Assembly (NCBI RefSeq): GCF_004114955.1
Contig: NZ_CP030053.1
Location: forward strand, 1,922,001-1,986,000
Direction: 5' to 3'
Source of the DNA: Bradyrhizobium guangzhouense
Lineage (GTDB): Bacteria > Pseudomonadota > Alphaproteobacteria > Rhizobiales > Xanthobacteraceae
Length of the DNA stretch: 64,000 nucleotides
The translations under genes were made by a program, and so were the position numbers. Position 1 is the stretch's first letter, and each line of letters starts with the position of its first letter. The notes beneath the pieces are model-generated. The model saw only the letters and a program-made list of their open reading frames with translations, had not been told where the DNA came from and did no database searches. This document shows positions 15,838 to 24,558 of this stretch, one piece after another.

Positions 15838-16341
15838 CTATCCCTTCGAGGGCATCGCCACGTTCCGACCGATACCCTGGGGCCGCGGCAAGGCGCTGTG
15901 CGCTCCGACGACAGCCGCGATGCGCTCGCGAATGTCGGGCGGAAAGGCCGCTACCTTTCGTGAGCCCATGTCGATGTGCAGCGACATGTTCTCCGAGGTG
16001 GCTGACAGCCAGCCTTCGGTCGCGTGACGCAGCTCCTGGAACGTATGCAGGCGCTTGTCGTCGGCATCCAGCAGCCAGACCGAGACCTCGACGGGATCGC
16101 CGAGATGAATTTCGCGCAAGTACCGCACATGGCATTCGGCGGTGAAAGTCGAGCCGTTGCGCTCCTTCATGTAGGTGGGCCCGATCCCGAGCTGCAGCCA
16201 CATCTGGTCGATCGCCCGGTCGAACATCACGTTGTAATAGGCCATGTTGAGATGGCCGTTATAGTCGATCCATTGCGGCTCGATCTGCATGATCGAGGAG
16301 CGGAACGGTTCGGCAGGCTTCGAAGCGGCACTCTCCGGCAT
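15838..16341 (-). CDS. acyl-CoA thioesterase (4HBT/hotdog family)
   Basis: A 167-aa hotdog-fold protein. It has W-I-D-Y-N-G-H-L-N-M-A-Y-Y-N-V-M-F-D near residues 24-42, the catalytic-Asp/NGH segment of the 4-hydroxybenzoyl-CoA thioesterase family, and V-R-Y-L-R-E-I-H-L-G-D downstream. It probably hydrolyses an acyl-CoA in the cytosol; the acyl group is unknown. GGGAATGAG precedes ATG 16341. It is divergent from the FAD-linked oxidase gene across 87 bases. Confidence 0.82.
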   Translation of the reverse strand: MPESAASKPAEPFRSSIMQIEPQWIDYNGHLNMAYYNVMFDRAIDQMWLQLGIGPTYMKERNGSTFTAECHVRYLREIHLGDPVEVSVWLLDADDKRLHTFQELRHATEGWLSATSENMSLHIDMGSRKVAAFPPDIRERIAAVVGAHSALPRPQGIGRNVAMPSKG

Positions 16342-16428
16342 GTCTCATTCCCTGGCTATGCGTCCGGTCGCTTGACTTGACCGGTGAGATGTCCTTTGCC
16401 ACGGTTTCTTCTGTCGGGAGGACGATCC

Positions 16429-17853
16429 GTGGGTACTGTTATCACCAATAAGCCGCCGCGGCCGGAGCCGAAAGCCCTTGCAAGCGCGCTGGAGCAGCTT
16501 GCCGCACGCTTCGGCAACCGCCTCATCACCTCGCAGGCCGTCCGCGAGCAGCACGGCCATACCACCACATGGATCGTCAACCAGCCGCCTGATGGCGTGG
16601 TGATGGCGCAGGAGACGGCCGATATCCAGGACGTGGTGCGGATCTGCGCGAAAACCGGCGTGCCCGTCATTCCGTTCGGCACCGGCACCTCGCTCGAGGG
16701 CCAGGTCAACGCGCCCGCCGGCGGCATCTCGATCGATTTGCGGGACATGAACAAGGTGCTCGCGGTTCATGCCGAGGATCTCGACTGCGTGATCCAGCCC
16801 GGCGTCACCCGCAAGGCGCTCAACAAGCATCTGCGCGACCAGGGTCTGTTCTTTCCGATCGATCCCGGCGCGGATGCCTCGCTCGGCGGCATGGCCTCGA
16901 CCCGCGCCTCCGGCACCAATGCGGTGCGCTACGGCACCATGCGCGACAGCGTACTGGCGCTGAAGGTGGTGCGCGGCGACGGCGAGATCATCACCACGGG
17001 CACGCGCGCCAAGAAGTCGTCAGCCGGCTACGACCTGACGCATCTGTTCGTCGGCGCCGAAGGCACGCTCGGCATCATCTCCGAGCTGACCATCCGCCTG
17101 CGCGGCATTCCCGACACGATCGCGGCCGGTGCGGTGTCGTTCGCGTCGGTGCACGGCGCGTGTCAGGCGGTGATCCTCGCGATCCAGACCGGCATTCCCG
17201 TGGCGCGCATCGAGCTGCTCAACGCCGCGCAGGTCAAGGCCTGCAACGCCTATTCGAAGCTGACGCTGCCGGAGACGCCGCTGCTGCTGATGGAATTCCA
17301 CGGCAGCGAGATCGAGGTCGCCGAGCAGTCCAAGGCCTTCGGCGAGATCGCAAAGGATTGCGGCGGCGGCGATTTCTCCTGGACCACCAAGCCGGAGGAC
17401 CGCACGAAGCTTTGGCAAGCGCGGCACGATGCCTATTGGTCCGTCAAGGCGCTGCGGCCCGGCGACAGCATCGGCGTGGTCGCAACCGACGTCTGCGTGC
17501 CGATCTCGCGCCTTGCCGATTGCGTCAGCGAGACCGAGGAAGATCTCAAGCGCCTCAATTTGTTGTCGCCGATCGTCGGCCATGTCGGCGACGGCAATTT
17601 CCACTGCTCGCTGGTGTGCGACACCAACGATGCGGACGAGATGGCGCGCGGCGAGGAATTCATGCACCGCCTCGTCGAACGCGCTCAGGCGATGGACGGG
17701 ACCTGCACGGGCGAGCACGGCATCGGCCAGGGCAAGCAGAAATACCTCAAGGCCGAGCTCGGCCCTGAAGCGCTCGATGCGATGCGTGCGCTGAAAAAGG
17801 CGCTCGATCCGCAGAACATCTTCAACCCCGGCAAGATCGTGCCGGAAGCGTAG
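16429..17853 (+). CDS. FAD-linked D-lactate/glycolate oxidase (GlcD/Dld2-like)
   Basis: A 474-aa flavoenzyme of the PCMH-FAD family. The N-terminal FAD-binding region has V-I-P-F-G-T-G-T-S-L-E-G and I-D-P-G-A-D-A-S-L-G-G-M-A-S-T-R-A-S-G-T-N-A; the C-terminal FAD-oxidase domain has G-H-V-G-D-G-N-F-H and G-T-C-T-G-E-H-G-I-G, which hold the metal-binding His residues. The ending D-P-Q-N-I-F-N-P-G-K-I is standard. It oxidises a D-2-hydroxyacid, most likely D-lactate, passing electrons to cytochrome c or quinone. GTG 16429 is chosen for the GGGAGGA seven bases upstream; a longer frame from 16384 lacks a site. Confidence 0.88.
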   Translation: MGTVITNKPPRPEPKALASALEQLAARFGNRLITSQAVREQHGHTTTWIVNQPPDGVVMAQETADIQDVVRICAKTGVPVIPFGTGTSLEGQVNAPAGGISIDLRDMNKVLAVHAEDLDCVIQPGVTRKALNKHLRDQGLFFPIDPGADASLGGMASTRASGTNAVRYGTMRDSVLALKVVRGDGEIITTGTRAKKSSAGYDLTHLFVGAEGTLGIISELTIRLRGIPDTIAAGAVSFASVHGACQAVILAIQTGIPVARIELLNAAQVKACNAYSKLTLPETPLLLMEFHGSEIEVAEQSKAFGEIAKDCGGGDFSWTTKPEDRTKLWQARHDAYWSVKALRPGDSIGVVATDVCVPISRLADCVSETEEDLKRLNLLSPIVGHVGDGNFHCSLVCDTNDADEMARGEEFMHRLVERAQAMDGTCTGEHGIGQGKQKYLKAELGPEALDAMRALKKALDPQNIFNPGKIVPEA

Positions 17854-17905
17854 CGCGCAGCGCCGCCATTCGTTTATGCTCGCTCCGTCACGGCGGAGCG
17901 ATGCA

Positions 17906-18268
17906 ATGCGGTGGTTCGCGCGCAAAACGCGAATGGACATCTGGGACCAAGCGATCGAGTGGCCGCTCGGCGACATCGAGGCCGCCGCGCGTATCCGTGC
18001 CATCTGTGACGCTGCGGCCCAGAGCGCCATCGCTAGTGCGCGAAACGACAAGGGCGAGAGTGCTCGTTATGAGCGCGCCGCGAAGGTCGCGATGGAGATC
18101 GCGATGAAGATCTCCGACGGCCTGATGCGCGACGACGCGGTGCATCGCATCGTCAATCTCTGCATGACGGCGAACGACCTCAAGACGGCCCAGATCCTGT
18201 TCCGCGCGATCCACACCAACTGGATCCGCGAAACGGCGCAGCGGGATCACCCGGCGCTGGTGCAGTAA
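17906..18268 (+). CDS. hypothetical protein, 120 aa
   Basis: No family recognised. The protein is soluble and predicted mainly helical, with alternating Ala and charged residues (I-E-A-A-A-R-I-R-A-I-C-D-A-A-A-Q) and no signal peptide or membrane segment. A GGAG lies a few bases before ATG 17906; other in-frame starts upstream lack one. It follows the lactate oxidase gene by 52 bases on the same strand and its stop is six bases from the convergent SulP gene, so it is bounded on both sides. Codon use is like its neighbours, which supports it being real. Confidence 0.65.
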   Translation: MRWFARKTRMDIWDQAIEWPLGDIEAAARIRAICDAAAQSAIASARNDKGESARYERAAKVAMEIAMKISDGLMRDDAVHRIVNLCMTANDLKTAQILFRAIHTNWIRETAQRDHPALVQ

Positions 18269-18274
18269 CAGCGG

Positions 18275-19939
18275 CTATTTCGCGAGCTTGTGCACGGCCT
18301 CGTCGACGCTATGGAAGACGTGCTCCTTGGGCAGGACGTCGAACAGCCTGAACCGCTCGAAGGCGTCCTGCGCCCGCACCGATTCCAGCCGCGCCAGCGC
18401 CACCGTGACGCCTTGCGCATTGCACACCTTGAAGACGTCGAGCAGGATCTGCGCGGCGGTGAAGTCGATCTCGACCATGCCGCTCGCCTCCAGCACCAGC
18501 AATTGCGGTGCCGTCGTTCCCAGAACCTTGGTCACGTCGCTGCGAAAGCCCGGCGCGTTGAGGAAGGACAGCGGCGCCTGCAGCCCGATCACGGCGACGC
18601 CTGCGACGCGCTCGCCGGTGATGTGCGGATGCGCGGGCCACCAGATCGTGGTGCCCGGCACGCGCTCGAACTCGACGAGCCTGGCGCGCGTCGTGCTCCA
18701 GATGCCGTGCAGCAGCGACAGCACGATGCCGAGGAAGGCACCCTGCTGGATCGGCAGCACGATGATCAGCGCGGCGGTGGCGACGATCAGCAGGAACTCG
18801 CTGAACGATTGACGATAGATCGTGACGATCTGCTTGGTCCGGATGATCCGCAGCGCCACGAACAGCAGGATGCCGCCGAGCGCAGCGTCCGGCACATGGC
18901 GCAGCAAACCCGTACCAAACGCGAGCAGCAACAGCACGATCACGGCCGCCGCCAGGCCAGCGAGTTGCGATTGCCCGCCGGTCTCGGCGACGATGCCTGT
19001 GCGCGGCGGGCTGGCATTGACCGGAAACGCGCCGAACAGGCCCGACAGCACGCTGCCGGCGCCGGCACCGAGGAAGTCGCGGTCGACGTCCGCGGGCTTG
19101 TCAGGGTCGGACGGGAAGGACCGTGTCGTCGCCGCGGTCTGGACCATCACCACGACCGTGATGACGAAGGCGAGGGGCACCAGGTGGACCCATTGCTCCG
19201 GCGCGAGCATGGGCAGGGTCGGTCGCGGCAGCGTGCCCGGCACCGTGCCGACCACGTTGACGCCCTTGCTCTCGAGGCCAAGTCCTGTTGTGGCCAGCGT
19301 CGCGCCGACGAGGCCGATCAGCGCGCCGGGAATTTTTGCGCTGATCTTCTCGGAGATGAAGACCACGGCGAGTACGCCGAAGCCGATGCAGAACGTGATG
19401 GGATTGGTGCGCCCGAGCTCGGTCGCGAGCACGCCGATGCGGTCGAGCGTCGGACCACCAGGCGCGTCCAGTCCCAGCACACCAGGCAATTGCGACACGA
19501 TGATGTGGACGGAGATGCCGGCGAGAAAGCCGACCATGACAGGCATCGACAGCAGGTTGGCGATGCCGCCGAGCCGAAACGCGCCGCCCGCGAGCATCAT
19601 CGCGCCGACCATCAGCGCGAGCGCGACTGCAAGCCCCTGATATTCGGGCGAGCCAGCTGCCAGCGCCGCAAGGCCGCCGGCGAAGATCGGGGTGATCGTG
19701 GAATCGGCGCCGCAGGACAGGAAGCGATTGCCGCCGAGCAGCGCAAAGCCGAGCGATCCCGCCATGAAGGCGAAGAAGCCGATCTGCGGCGCGAAGCCGC
19801 CGAGCCGCGCGGTCGCCATCTGCTCGGGGATCGCGATCGCCGCCAAAGTCAGCCCGGCCATGAGATCGCCGGGCAGGGCATAGGACGCGAGCGATCGAAA
19901 CAGCGGCCATGAGTTCTTGGCGTGAGCGTCTTGCGGCAT
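18275..19939 (-). CDS. SulP-family anion transporter with STAS domain
   Basis: A 554-aa inner-membrane transporter. About 11-14 hydrophobic segments occupy residues 20-425, with SulP marks such as L-T-L-A-A-I-A-I-P-E-Q-M-A-T-A and G-A-F-P-V-N-A-S-P-P-R-T. A C-terminal STAS domain (about 440-550) has V-L-E-A-S-G-M-V-E-I-D-F-T-A. The family carries sulfate, bicarbonate or dicarboxylates with Na+ or H+; the substrate cannot be assigned. STAS residues regulate activity. It lies 151 bases downstream of the caspase gene on the same strand with a strong hairpin between them, so it may have its own promoter. Confidence 0.9.
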   Translation of the reverse strand: MPQDAHAKNSWPLFRSLASYALPGDLMAGLTLAAIAIPEQMATARLGGFAPQIGFFAFMAGSLGFALLGGNRFLSCGADSTITPIFAGGLAALAAGSPEYQGLAVALALMVGAMMLAGGAFRLGGIANLLSMPVMVGFLAGISVHIIVSQLPGVLGLDAPGGPTLDRIGVLATELGRTNPITFCIGFGVLAVVFISEKISAKIPGALIGLVGATLATTGLGLESKGVNVVGTVPGTLPRPTLPMLAPEQWVHLVPLAFVITVVVMVQTAATTRSFPSDPDKPADVDRDFLGAGAGSVLSGLFGAFPVNASPPRTGIVAETGGQSQLAGLAAAVIVLLLLAFGTGLLRHVPDAALGGILLFVALRIIRTKQIVTIYRQSFSEFLLIVATAALIIVLPIQQGAFLGIVLSLLHGIWSTTRARLVEFERVPGTTIWWPAHPHITGERVAGVAVIGLQAPLSFLNAPGFRSDVTKVLGTTAPQLLVLEASGMVEIDFTAAQILLDVFKVCNAQGVTVALARLESVRAQDAFERFRLFDVLPKEHVFHSVDEAVHKLAK

Positions 19940-20038
19940 CGATATCGAATCCCCGGAAAAGGCGTGTCGGCCGATCAGACTACAGCATTTCCAGGTTGGA
20001 GGGCGGCGGACAGTGACGGCTCTGCCCCATTAACAGAA

Positions 20039-20065
20039 ATGTCCGCAAGTAGTACTTGCGGACAT
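20039..20065. terminator. 27-base near-perfect palindrome between caspase and SulP genes
   Basis: Arms ATGTCCGCAAGT and ACTTGCGGACAT (12 bp, all matching) flank a three-base AGT centre. It begins 26 bases after the caspase stop (minus strand). No T-run follows on the minus strand, so it may be a terminator stem, an operator for sulP, or both. Confidence 0.6.
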
Positions 20066-20090
20066 CAGTGCCTATTGCAGCGGGGTAACC

Positions 20091-21584
20091 TCAGTATCTG
20101 GTGCCGCGGTTGTAGTCGCCATGTCCCATCTCTCCGCCACGGCCTCCGCCGCCCATGCCCATTCCCATGCCAATCCCGACACCGATGCCGATGCCTTGCA
20201 TCACGGCGGCGGGCGGCGGTCCTGAGGGCGGCGGAGCGTGCTCGACCACGACCTCGTCAGGCGGCGGCCGGCGCTTCGGCGGCGTGTCGACGACCTTTCG
20301 CTTCGGCGGCGTGTCGTCGACGCGCTTCTTGATGATGGGGGCGACCGTCGGGTTGATCGGCGTCGTCGCCGGCGGCGTCGGTGCCGAGCACGGGCAGGTC
20401 GGTGCCATGGCGACGGCGACCGGGACCGCAGCGGCGGCAACCGGCAGGACAAAATTGCGGTTCTGCACGCGCAGCAGCAGCCGGCGCGCGGTCGCGGCGA
20501 GATCGCTGTTGTCCCAGTTCGCCAGATAAGCCTCAAAGGAGGCGCGGGTGTTGATCGCCACCGCGCGGTCCCACGCCAGCATCTGGCGCCGCCGTTCCAT
20601 GACGGTGCGCAGGCGCGGCGTGCGGGTGTCTTGCACGTAGAGCTCGATATAGGCCTGATAGGCTTCCACCGTGTCGTCGGCGATCACGAGATCATAGGCG
20701 ACCTTGGCATCCTTGCCCTGCAAATCCTTGCGCCAGTCCGCGACGCTGCGCGGGGTGCTCGCGAGCGCCATCGCGTTTGCGCCCGGTGCAGGCGGCTGGG
20801 CGCTGCTCTCGCCGAAGAATTTGAAGTCGGTCGTCAGCGAGGAGCTTTCCCAGGGAATCTGACGCCCGTCGGTCGACTGCGCCACCGCGATGCGGATGCG
20901 CTTGAACACTTCCTCGATCGGGACGTTCGGTTGCTTCGCAACCGTCAGCGCCGCCGTGGTGTAGGGACTGTCGGCCCCGGAGCCGTCCTCGGCTTCGGCG
21001 CCGGGTGAGGTCGAGTAGGAGATGAACGAGCCGGGCGCGCCGGCCTTGGTGTCGACGATGGCAAGCCCGTGGCCGGCGCCCGAGAGCGCCGGGAACGGGT
21101 TGTTGCGGCACGCATCGAGCATGAAGATGCGCGCCCGTGTCGGCAGCGCGCCGAGCGTGTTGAGCAGATCGTTCAGCCGCACGCCCTGCAGCGGAATGTC
21201 AGCCTCACGCTTGGGATCGAGATCGACGGGCACGAGATAGTTCTCGCCGTCGATCTGCAGGCCGTGACCGGCGTAGAACACCAGCGCCACGGTGTCGGCG
21301 CCGCTGGCGCTGACCTTGCCGGCGAAATCCGAGATCGCCTGGCGCATCTCGTTCTGCGCGAGGTTCGGTGCTGCCGTGACGGTGAAGCCGGCATTGCCGA
21401 GCAGCTCGGCCATGCCCTTGGCGTCATTGGCAGCGTTGGGCAGCTCCGGCACCGTGCGATAGGCGGACTGGCCGATCACCAGCGCAAGCCGGGCTTCGGC
21501 TGCGGCTTGCGTCGGCGTCATCAATTGCGTGAGTGCGAGCAGGCCGGAGGCAAGGATCAAATTGCAAAGGACTGGACGGCGCAT
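20091..21584 (-). CDS. exported caspase-family (peptidase C14) protein with Gly/Met-rich tail
   Basis: A 497-aa protein. A signal peptide covers about 1-29 (ending TQAAAEA). The p20-like caspase domain (31-250) has the His107 motif Y-A-G-H-G-L-Q and Cys159 in D-A-C-R-N-N-P, the His/Cys dyad of clan CD. A linker region of unknown fold (260-400) follows, then a Pro/Lys-rich segment and a 35-residue Gly/Met/Ile-rich tail ending in Arg-Tyr. Bacterial caspase homologues of this kind are thought to be proteases in stress or cell-death pathways; here export predicts a periplasmic site. No dedicated activator or partner gene is adjacent. Confidence 0.85.
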   Translation of the reverse strand: MRRPVLCNLILASGLLALTQLMTPTQAAAEARLALVIGQSAYRTVPELPNAANDAKGMAELLGNAGFTVTAAPNLAQNEMRQAISDFAGKVSASGADTVALVFYAGHGLQIDGENYLVPVDLDPKREADIPLQGVRLNDLLNTLGALPTRARIFMLDACRNNPFPALSGAGHGLAIVDTKAGAPGSFISYSTSPGAEAEDGSGADSPYTTAALTVAKQPNVPIEEVFKRIRIAVAQSTDGRQIPWESSSLTTDFKFFGESSAQPPAPGANAMALASTPRSVADWRKDLQGKDAKVAYDLVIADDTVEAYQAYIELYVQDTRTPRLRTVMERRRQMLAWDRAVAINTRASFEAYLANWDNSDLAATARRLLLRVQNRNFVLPVAAAAVPVAVAMAPTCPCSAPTPPATTPINPTVAPIIKKRVDDTPPKRKVVDTPPKRRPPPDEVVVEHAPPPSGPPPAAVMQGIGIGVGIGMGMGMGGGGRGGEMGHGDYNRGTRY

Positions 21585-21730
21585 GGTGTCACCTCCATTG
21601 GCAATGGGCGCGAGGATGTCACCTTTTCTAGTCGTCCGCCATTGCCCTGTCTGTGCGCTAGCTCACGCTCTCGCGTGCGGCAAAATGGGGCAGGAGGTCT
21701 GCCGGAGATGACGCATCACGCCCTGCGATG

Positions 21731-22651
21731 TCAGAACAATCCGCGGTCCCACGGCGGATCAGGTGCAAAACGCGCGGCGAGGAAATCGATGAAGGCGCGC
21801 ACTTTCGCCGGCGGACGACGATCGGGCAGGTAGACCGCATGCACCGCGGACGACTGCATCTCCGGCTGGTCGAGCGGCAACGCGACCAGCGTGCCGGCGC
21901 GCAAATCGTCGGCGACGATGAAGGTCGGCTGCCGCGCGAGGCCAAGGCCGGCCAGCGTCGCCGCGCGCAGCGCATCGCCGTTGTTGGCGCGCAGATTGCC
22001 CGAAACCTGGACGCGGATCTCGCCATCCGCGCCGAACAGCCATTCCGCCGCGCTGGCCTGCTGCGACAGCGTGTAGCCGAGGCAATTATGCGCGGCGAGG
22101 TCGGCGACGCTGCGCGGCGTGCCGTGCTTGGCGAGATACGACGGCGCAGCGCAGACCACCAGGCGGTTTGGCGCGAGCTTGCGCGCCACCATGCTGGAGT
22201 CGCGCAGTTTGCCGATGCGGATCGCGAGGTCCCAGCCTTCCTCGGCGAGATCGACCAGACGGTCGTTGAGGCCGAGCTCGATCGTGACCTCGGGGTGACG
22301 CTCCGAGAAGTCGGCAATGAGCGGTGCGATCTGGCGTGTGCCGAACACGACGGGCCCATTGACCCGCAGCGAGCCGCGCGGCTCGACGCGCTCGCGCGCG
22401 ACCGCGGCGTCAGCCGTCTCCATGTCGGCAAGGATGCGCTCCGAGGATTCCAGATAGAGCCGGCCGGCCTCGGTGATCGACAGCCGCCGTGTGGTGCGGT
22501 GGAACAGCTTGATGCCGAGCCGCGCCTCCAGCGAGGCGACATGCTTGGTCACCATGGTCTGCGACAGGCCCATCGCCCGGGCCGCGCCTGACAGGCTGCC
22601 GTTCGCCGCCACCTTGGCGAAGACTTCCAGGCTGGTCAGGCGGTCGAGCAT
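21731..22651 (-). CDS. LysR-family transcriptional regulator
   Basis: A 306-aa LysR regulator. The helix-turn-helix covers about 5-60 (T-S-L-E-V-F-A-K-V-A-A-N-G-S-L-S-G-A-A and S-Q-T-M-V-T-K-H-V-A). The effector domain is of the AaeR/DmlR type with the usual G-P-V-V-F-G-T-R-Q segment. Divergent from a DoxX-family gene across 83-95 bases; LysR/DoxX pairs of this kind usually form a repressor-target or activator-target unit responding to a redox or aromatic signal. The start ATG 22651 opens the HTH without extra residues. Confidence 0.88.
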   Translation of the reverse strand: MLDRLTSLEVFAKVAANGSLSGAARAMGLSQTMVTKHVASLEARLGIKLFHRTTRRLSITEAGRLYLESSERILADMETADAAVARERVEPRGSLRVNGPVVFGTRQIAPLIADFSERHPEVTIELGLNDRLVDLAEEGWDLAIRIGKLRDSSMVARKLAPNRLVVCAAPSYLAKHGTPRSVADLAAHNCLGYTLSQQASAAEWLFGADGEIRVQVSGNLRANNGDALRAATLAGLGLARQPTFIVADDLRAGTLVALPLDQPEMQSSAVHAVYLPDRRPPAKVRAFIDFLAARFAPDPPWDRGLF

Positions 22652-22655
22652 TCAT

Positions 22656-22674
22656 TTCACTCTATCAGTGTGAA
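22656..22674. promoter_or_regulatory. inverted repeat upstream of LysR and doxX genes
   Basis: TTCAC-N9-GTGAA lies five bases before the LysR start and 73 bases before the DoxX start. It is the sort of spaced dyad LysR proteins bind and is the only clear dyad in the gap; autoregulation and control of doxX are both possible. Confidence 0.5.
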
Positions 22675-22746
22675 GTATAATTCCAAAATAGCAGATTATC
22701 ATTCGTCTGAGAATAGATCATACGTCGCACAACAATGGAGACCGCT

Positions 22747-23190
22747 ATGATCGATTCCCGTACCGCCCCCTATGCCGCGCTGGTGCTGCGTGTGGCCTTG
22801 GGCGTTCTGTTCCTGGCCCATGCCAGTCTGAAACTGTTCGTTTTCACCCCCGCCGGGACTGCAAAGTTCTTCGGCAGCCTGGGTTTCCCGCCCGAACTGG
22901 CCTACCTCGTGATGACTGTGGAAGTTCTCAGCGGCATTGCCCTGATCCTCGGCGTCTGGACCCGCTATGCCGCGCTGGCAGGCATCCCGGTTCTGCTCGG
23001 CGCGATCTTCACGGTGCACGCAGCAGCGGGCTTCTTCTTCACCAACCCGAAGGGCGGTTGGGAATTCCCCGCCTTCTGGGCGATTGCGCTGGCCGCGCAG
23101 GCGCTGCTCGGCGATGGCGCCTTCGCGCTGCGGCCCTCGCGCGATGTCGAGGCGGCGAGCGGACAGCTGAGCGTCGCGCCGTCGCGCTGA
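22747..23190 (+). CDS. DoxX-family membrane protein
   Basis: A 147-aa inner-membrane protein with four helices. Family marks: L-R-V-A-L-G-V-L-F-L-A-H-A near 15-28, G-T-A-K-F-F, G-F-P and G-G-W-E-F-P-A-F-W. DoxX proteins associate with quinone-linked redox reactions and in some bacteria with thiol or superoxide stress; the role here is unknown. ATG 22747 has GGAG seven bases upstream, so the ATG at 22735, which itself contains that site, is rejected. Confidence 0.85.
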   Translation: MIDSRTAPYAALVLRVALGVLFLAHASLKLFVFTPAGTAKFFGSLGFPPELAYLVMTVEVLSGIALILGVWTRYAALAGIPVLLGAIFTVHAAAGFFFTNPKGGWEFPAFWAIALAAQALLGDGAFALRPSRDVEAASGQLSVAPSR

Positions 23191-23213
23191 TTTCATCGTT
23201 CATTGGATTGCGG

Positions 23214-23244
23214 AAGCTGCGGGATCCCGGTCCCGCAGCTTTTT
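23214..23244 (+). terminator. rho-independent terminator after doxX
   Basis: A 10-bp perfect stem (AGCTGCGGGA and TCCCGCAGCT, loop TCCCGG) ends in TTTTT, 24 bases after the doxX stop. The rest of the 335-base gap up to the TRAP gene shows no other gene. Confidence 0.9.
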
Positions 23245-23525
23245 GCTGCGTGCCCATCAATCTGCGTTCGGCATTGATCCATGCCTGAATTGGATCGATC
23301 TGCGTCAATCTTGCATGGAAGCCGTTCGGCCGCGTTGCGGCATGAGCGAAAACCTCGGGAAACATAGGCGTTGCGCTCGAATCTGTGCCGTCGCGCCCGC
23401 CGCTTGCGCGCACATCGCGCGCGGCTGCAAGCCTTGCCTGCCCCGTCGCTTTGGCCGTACTCTCCGCGCAACAGGCCATGGCAACGACCGTGGCCAGCAA
23501 ACAAAAAATATTGGGGAGAGACACC

Positions 23526-24557
23526 ATGACCCTCGTGCCCGTCAGCCGTCGCACGTTCATCAAGTCGTCGACGGCGCTGACCGCCGGCCTCGTGCTCTCT
23601 CCCGCCATCATCGGCCGCGCTGAGGCGGCGACGCTGAAGCTGAAATGCTCCTCCTCGCTGCCGAACGATCCCAAATTCGCCAACGGCCGCGTCTACTACG
23701 ACAACCTCGTGAAGCAGATCAAGGCCAACGGTCTCGGCGAGCAGGTCGAGGTCGCCTTCTTCCCCGACAACCAGCTCGGCCAGGAAATCGACGTCATCAA
23801 TTCGGTCAAGCTCGGCGTCATCGATCTCATGATCTCGGGCTCGTCGATCTCGGCCAATCTGGTGCCGCTGGTCGGCACCTACGATCTCGGCTTTCTGTTC
23901 GCGAGCTTCCCGCAGCAGACCAAGGCGTTCGACGCGGGTGCGGCCAAGCCGATCGAGGACGCGCTGCTCAAGGGCAGCAACATCCGCATCATCGCCTGGG
24001 CCTATAATTTCGGCTCGCGCAGCGTGCTCGCGAAGAAGGCGGTGAAGACGCCCGAGGATCTCGCCGGCCTCAAGATCCGCACCCTGCCCAATCCCGTCAT
24101 CACCGAATGCCTGCGCCTGATGGGCGCCGCCGCGACGCCGCTGGCGTTCGGCGAAATCTACACGGCGCTGCAGGCCGGCGTGCTCGACGGCCTCGAGCAC
24201 GATCCGCCGACCATCCTCGCCAGCAAGTTCTACGAGACGGCAAAGTTCTACGCGCTGACGCAGCACAATTTCTCGCCGCTCGCGGTCTATTTCAGCGATA
24301 TGACGTTCAACCGCATGGATCCGAAGCTGCGCGAAGGCTTCCTCGACGCCGCGAAGAAGGCCGCGGCCGACACGCGAACCCATGGGCTTGCGGTCGAGAA
24401 GGAGGCGCTCGCGGCCTTGACCGAGAAGGGCGTGACGGTCGCCGAATGCGACCGCGAGGCCTTCAAGAAGCGTGTCGCGCCGCAGACCGAAAACTTCATC
24501 AAGGCGCGGCCGGAGTCCAAAGCCGTCATCGACATCATCCGCTCGACGCAAGCCTGA
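23526..24557 (+). CDS. TRAP transporter solute-binding protein (DctP family)
   Basis: A 343-aa periplasmic binding protein. A Tat-type signal peptide with S-R-R-T-F-I-K-S-S covers about 7-38. The mature part has the DctP marks: F-P-D-N-Q-L-G-Q-E (solute-contacting loop), G-L-K-I-R-T-L-P-N-P and E-I-Y-T-A-L-Q-A-G-V-L-D-G-L-E-H. It captures a carboxylate-type solute for the QM permease encoded next. GGGGAGAG precedes ATG 23526. First gene of a three-gene operon with the fused permease and a hydroxyacid dehydrogenase, which suggests an alpha-hydroxy or keto acid as substrate. Confidence 0.9.
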   Translation: MTLVPVSRRTFIKSSTALTAGLVLSPAIIGRAEAATLKLKCSSSLPNDPKFANGRVYYDNLVKQIKANGLGEQVEVAFFPDNQLGQEIDVINSVKLGVIDLMISGSSISANLVPLVGTYDLGFLFASFPQQTKAFDAGAAKPIEDALLKGSNIRIIAWAYNFGSRSVLAKKAVKTPEDLAGLKIRTLPNPVITECLRLMGAAATPLAFGEIYTALQAGVLDGLEHDPPTILASKFYETAKFYALTQHNFSPLAVYFSDMTFNRMDPKLREGFLDAAKKAAADTRTHGLAVEKEALAALTEKGVTVAECDREAFKKRVAPQTENFIKARPESKAVIDIIRSTQA

Positions 24558-24558
24558 G

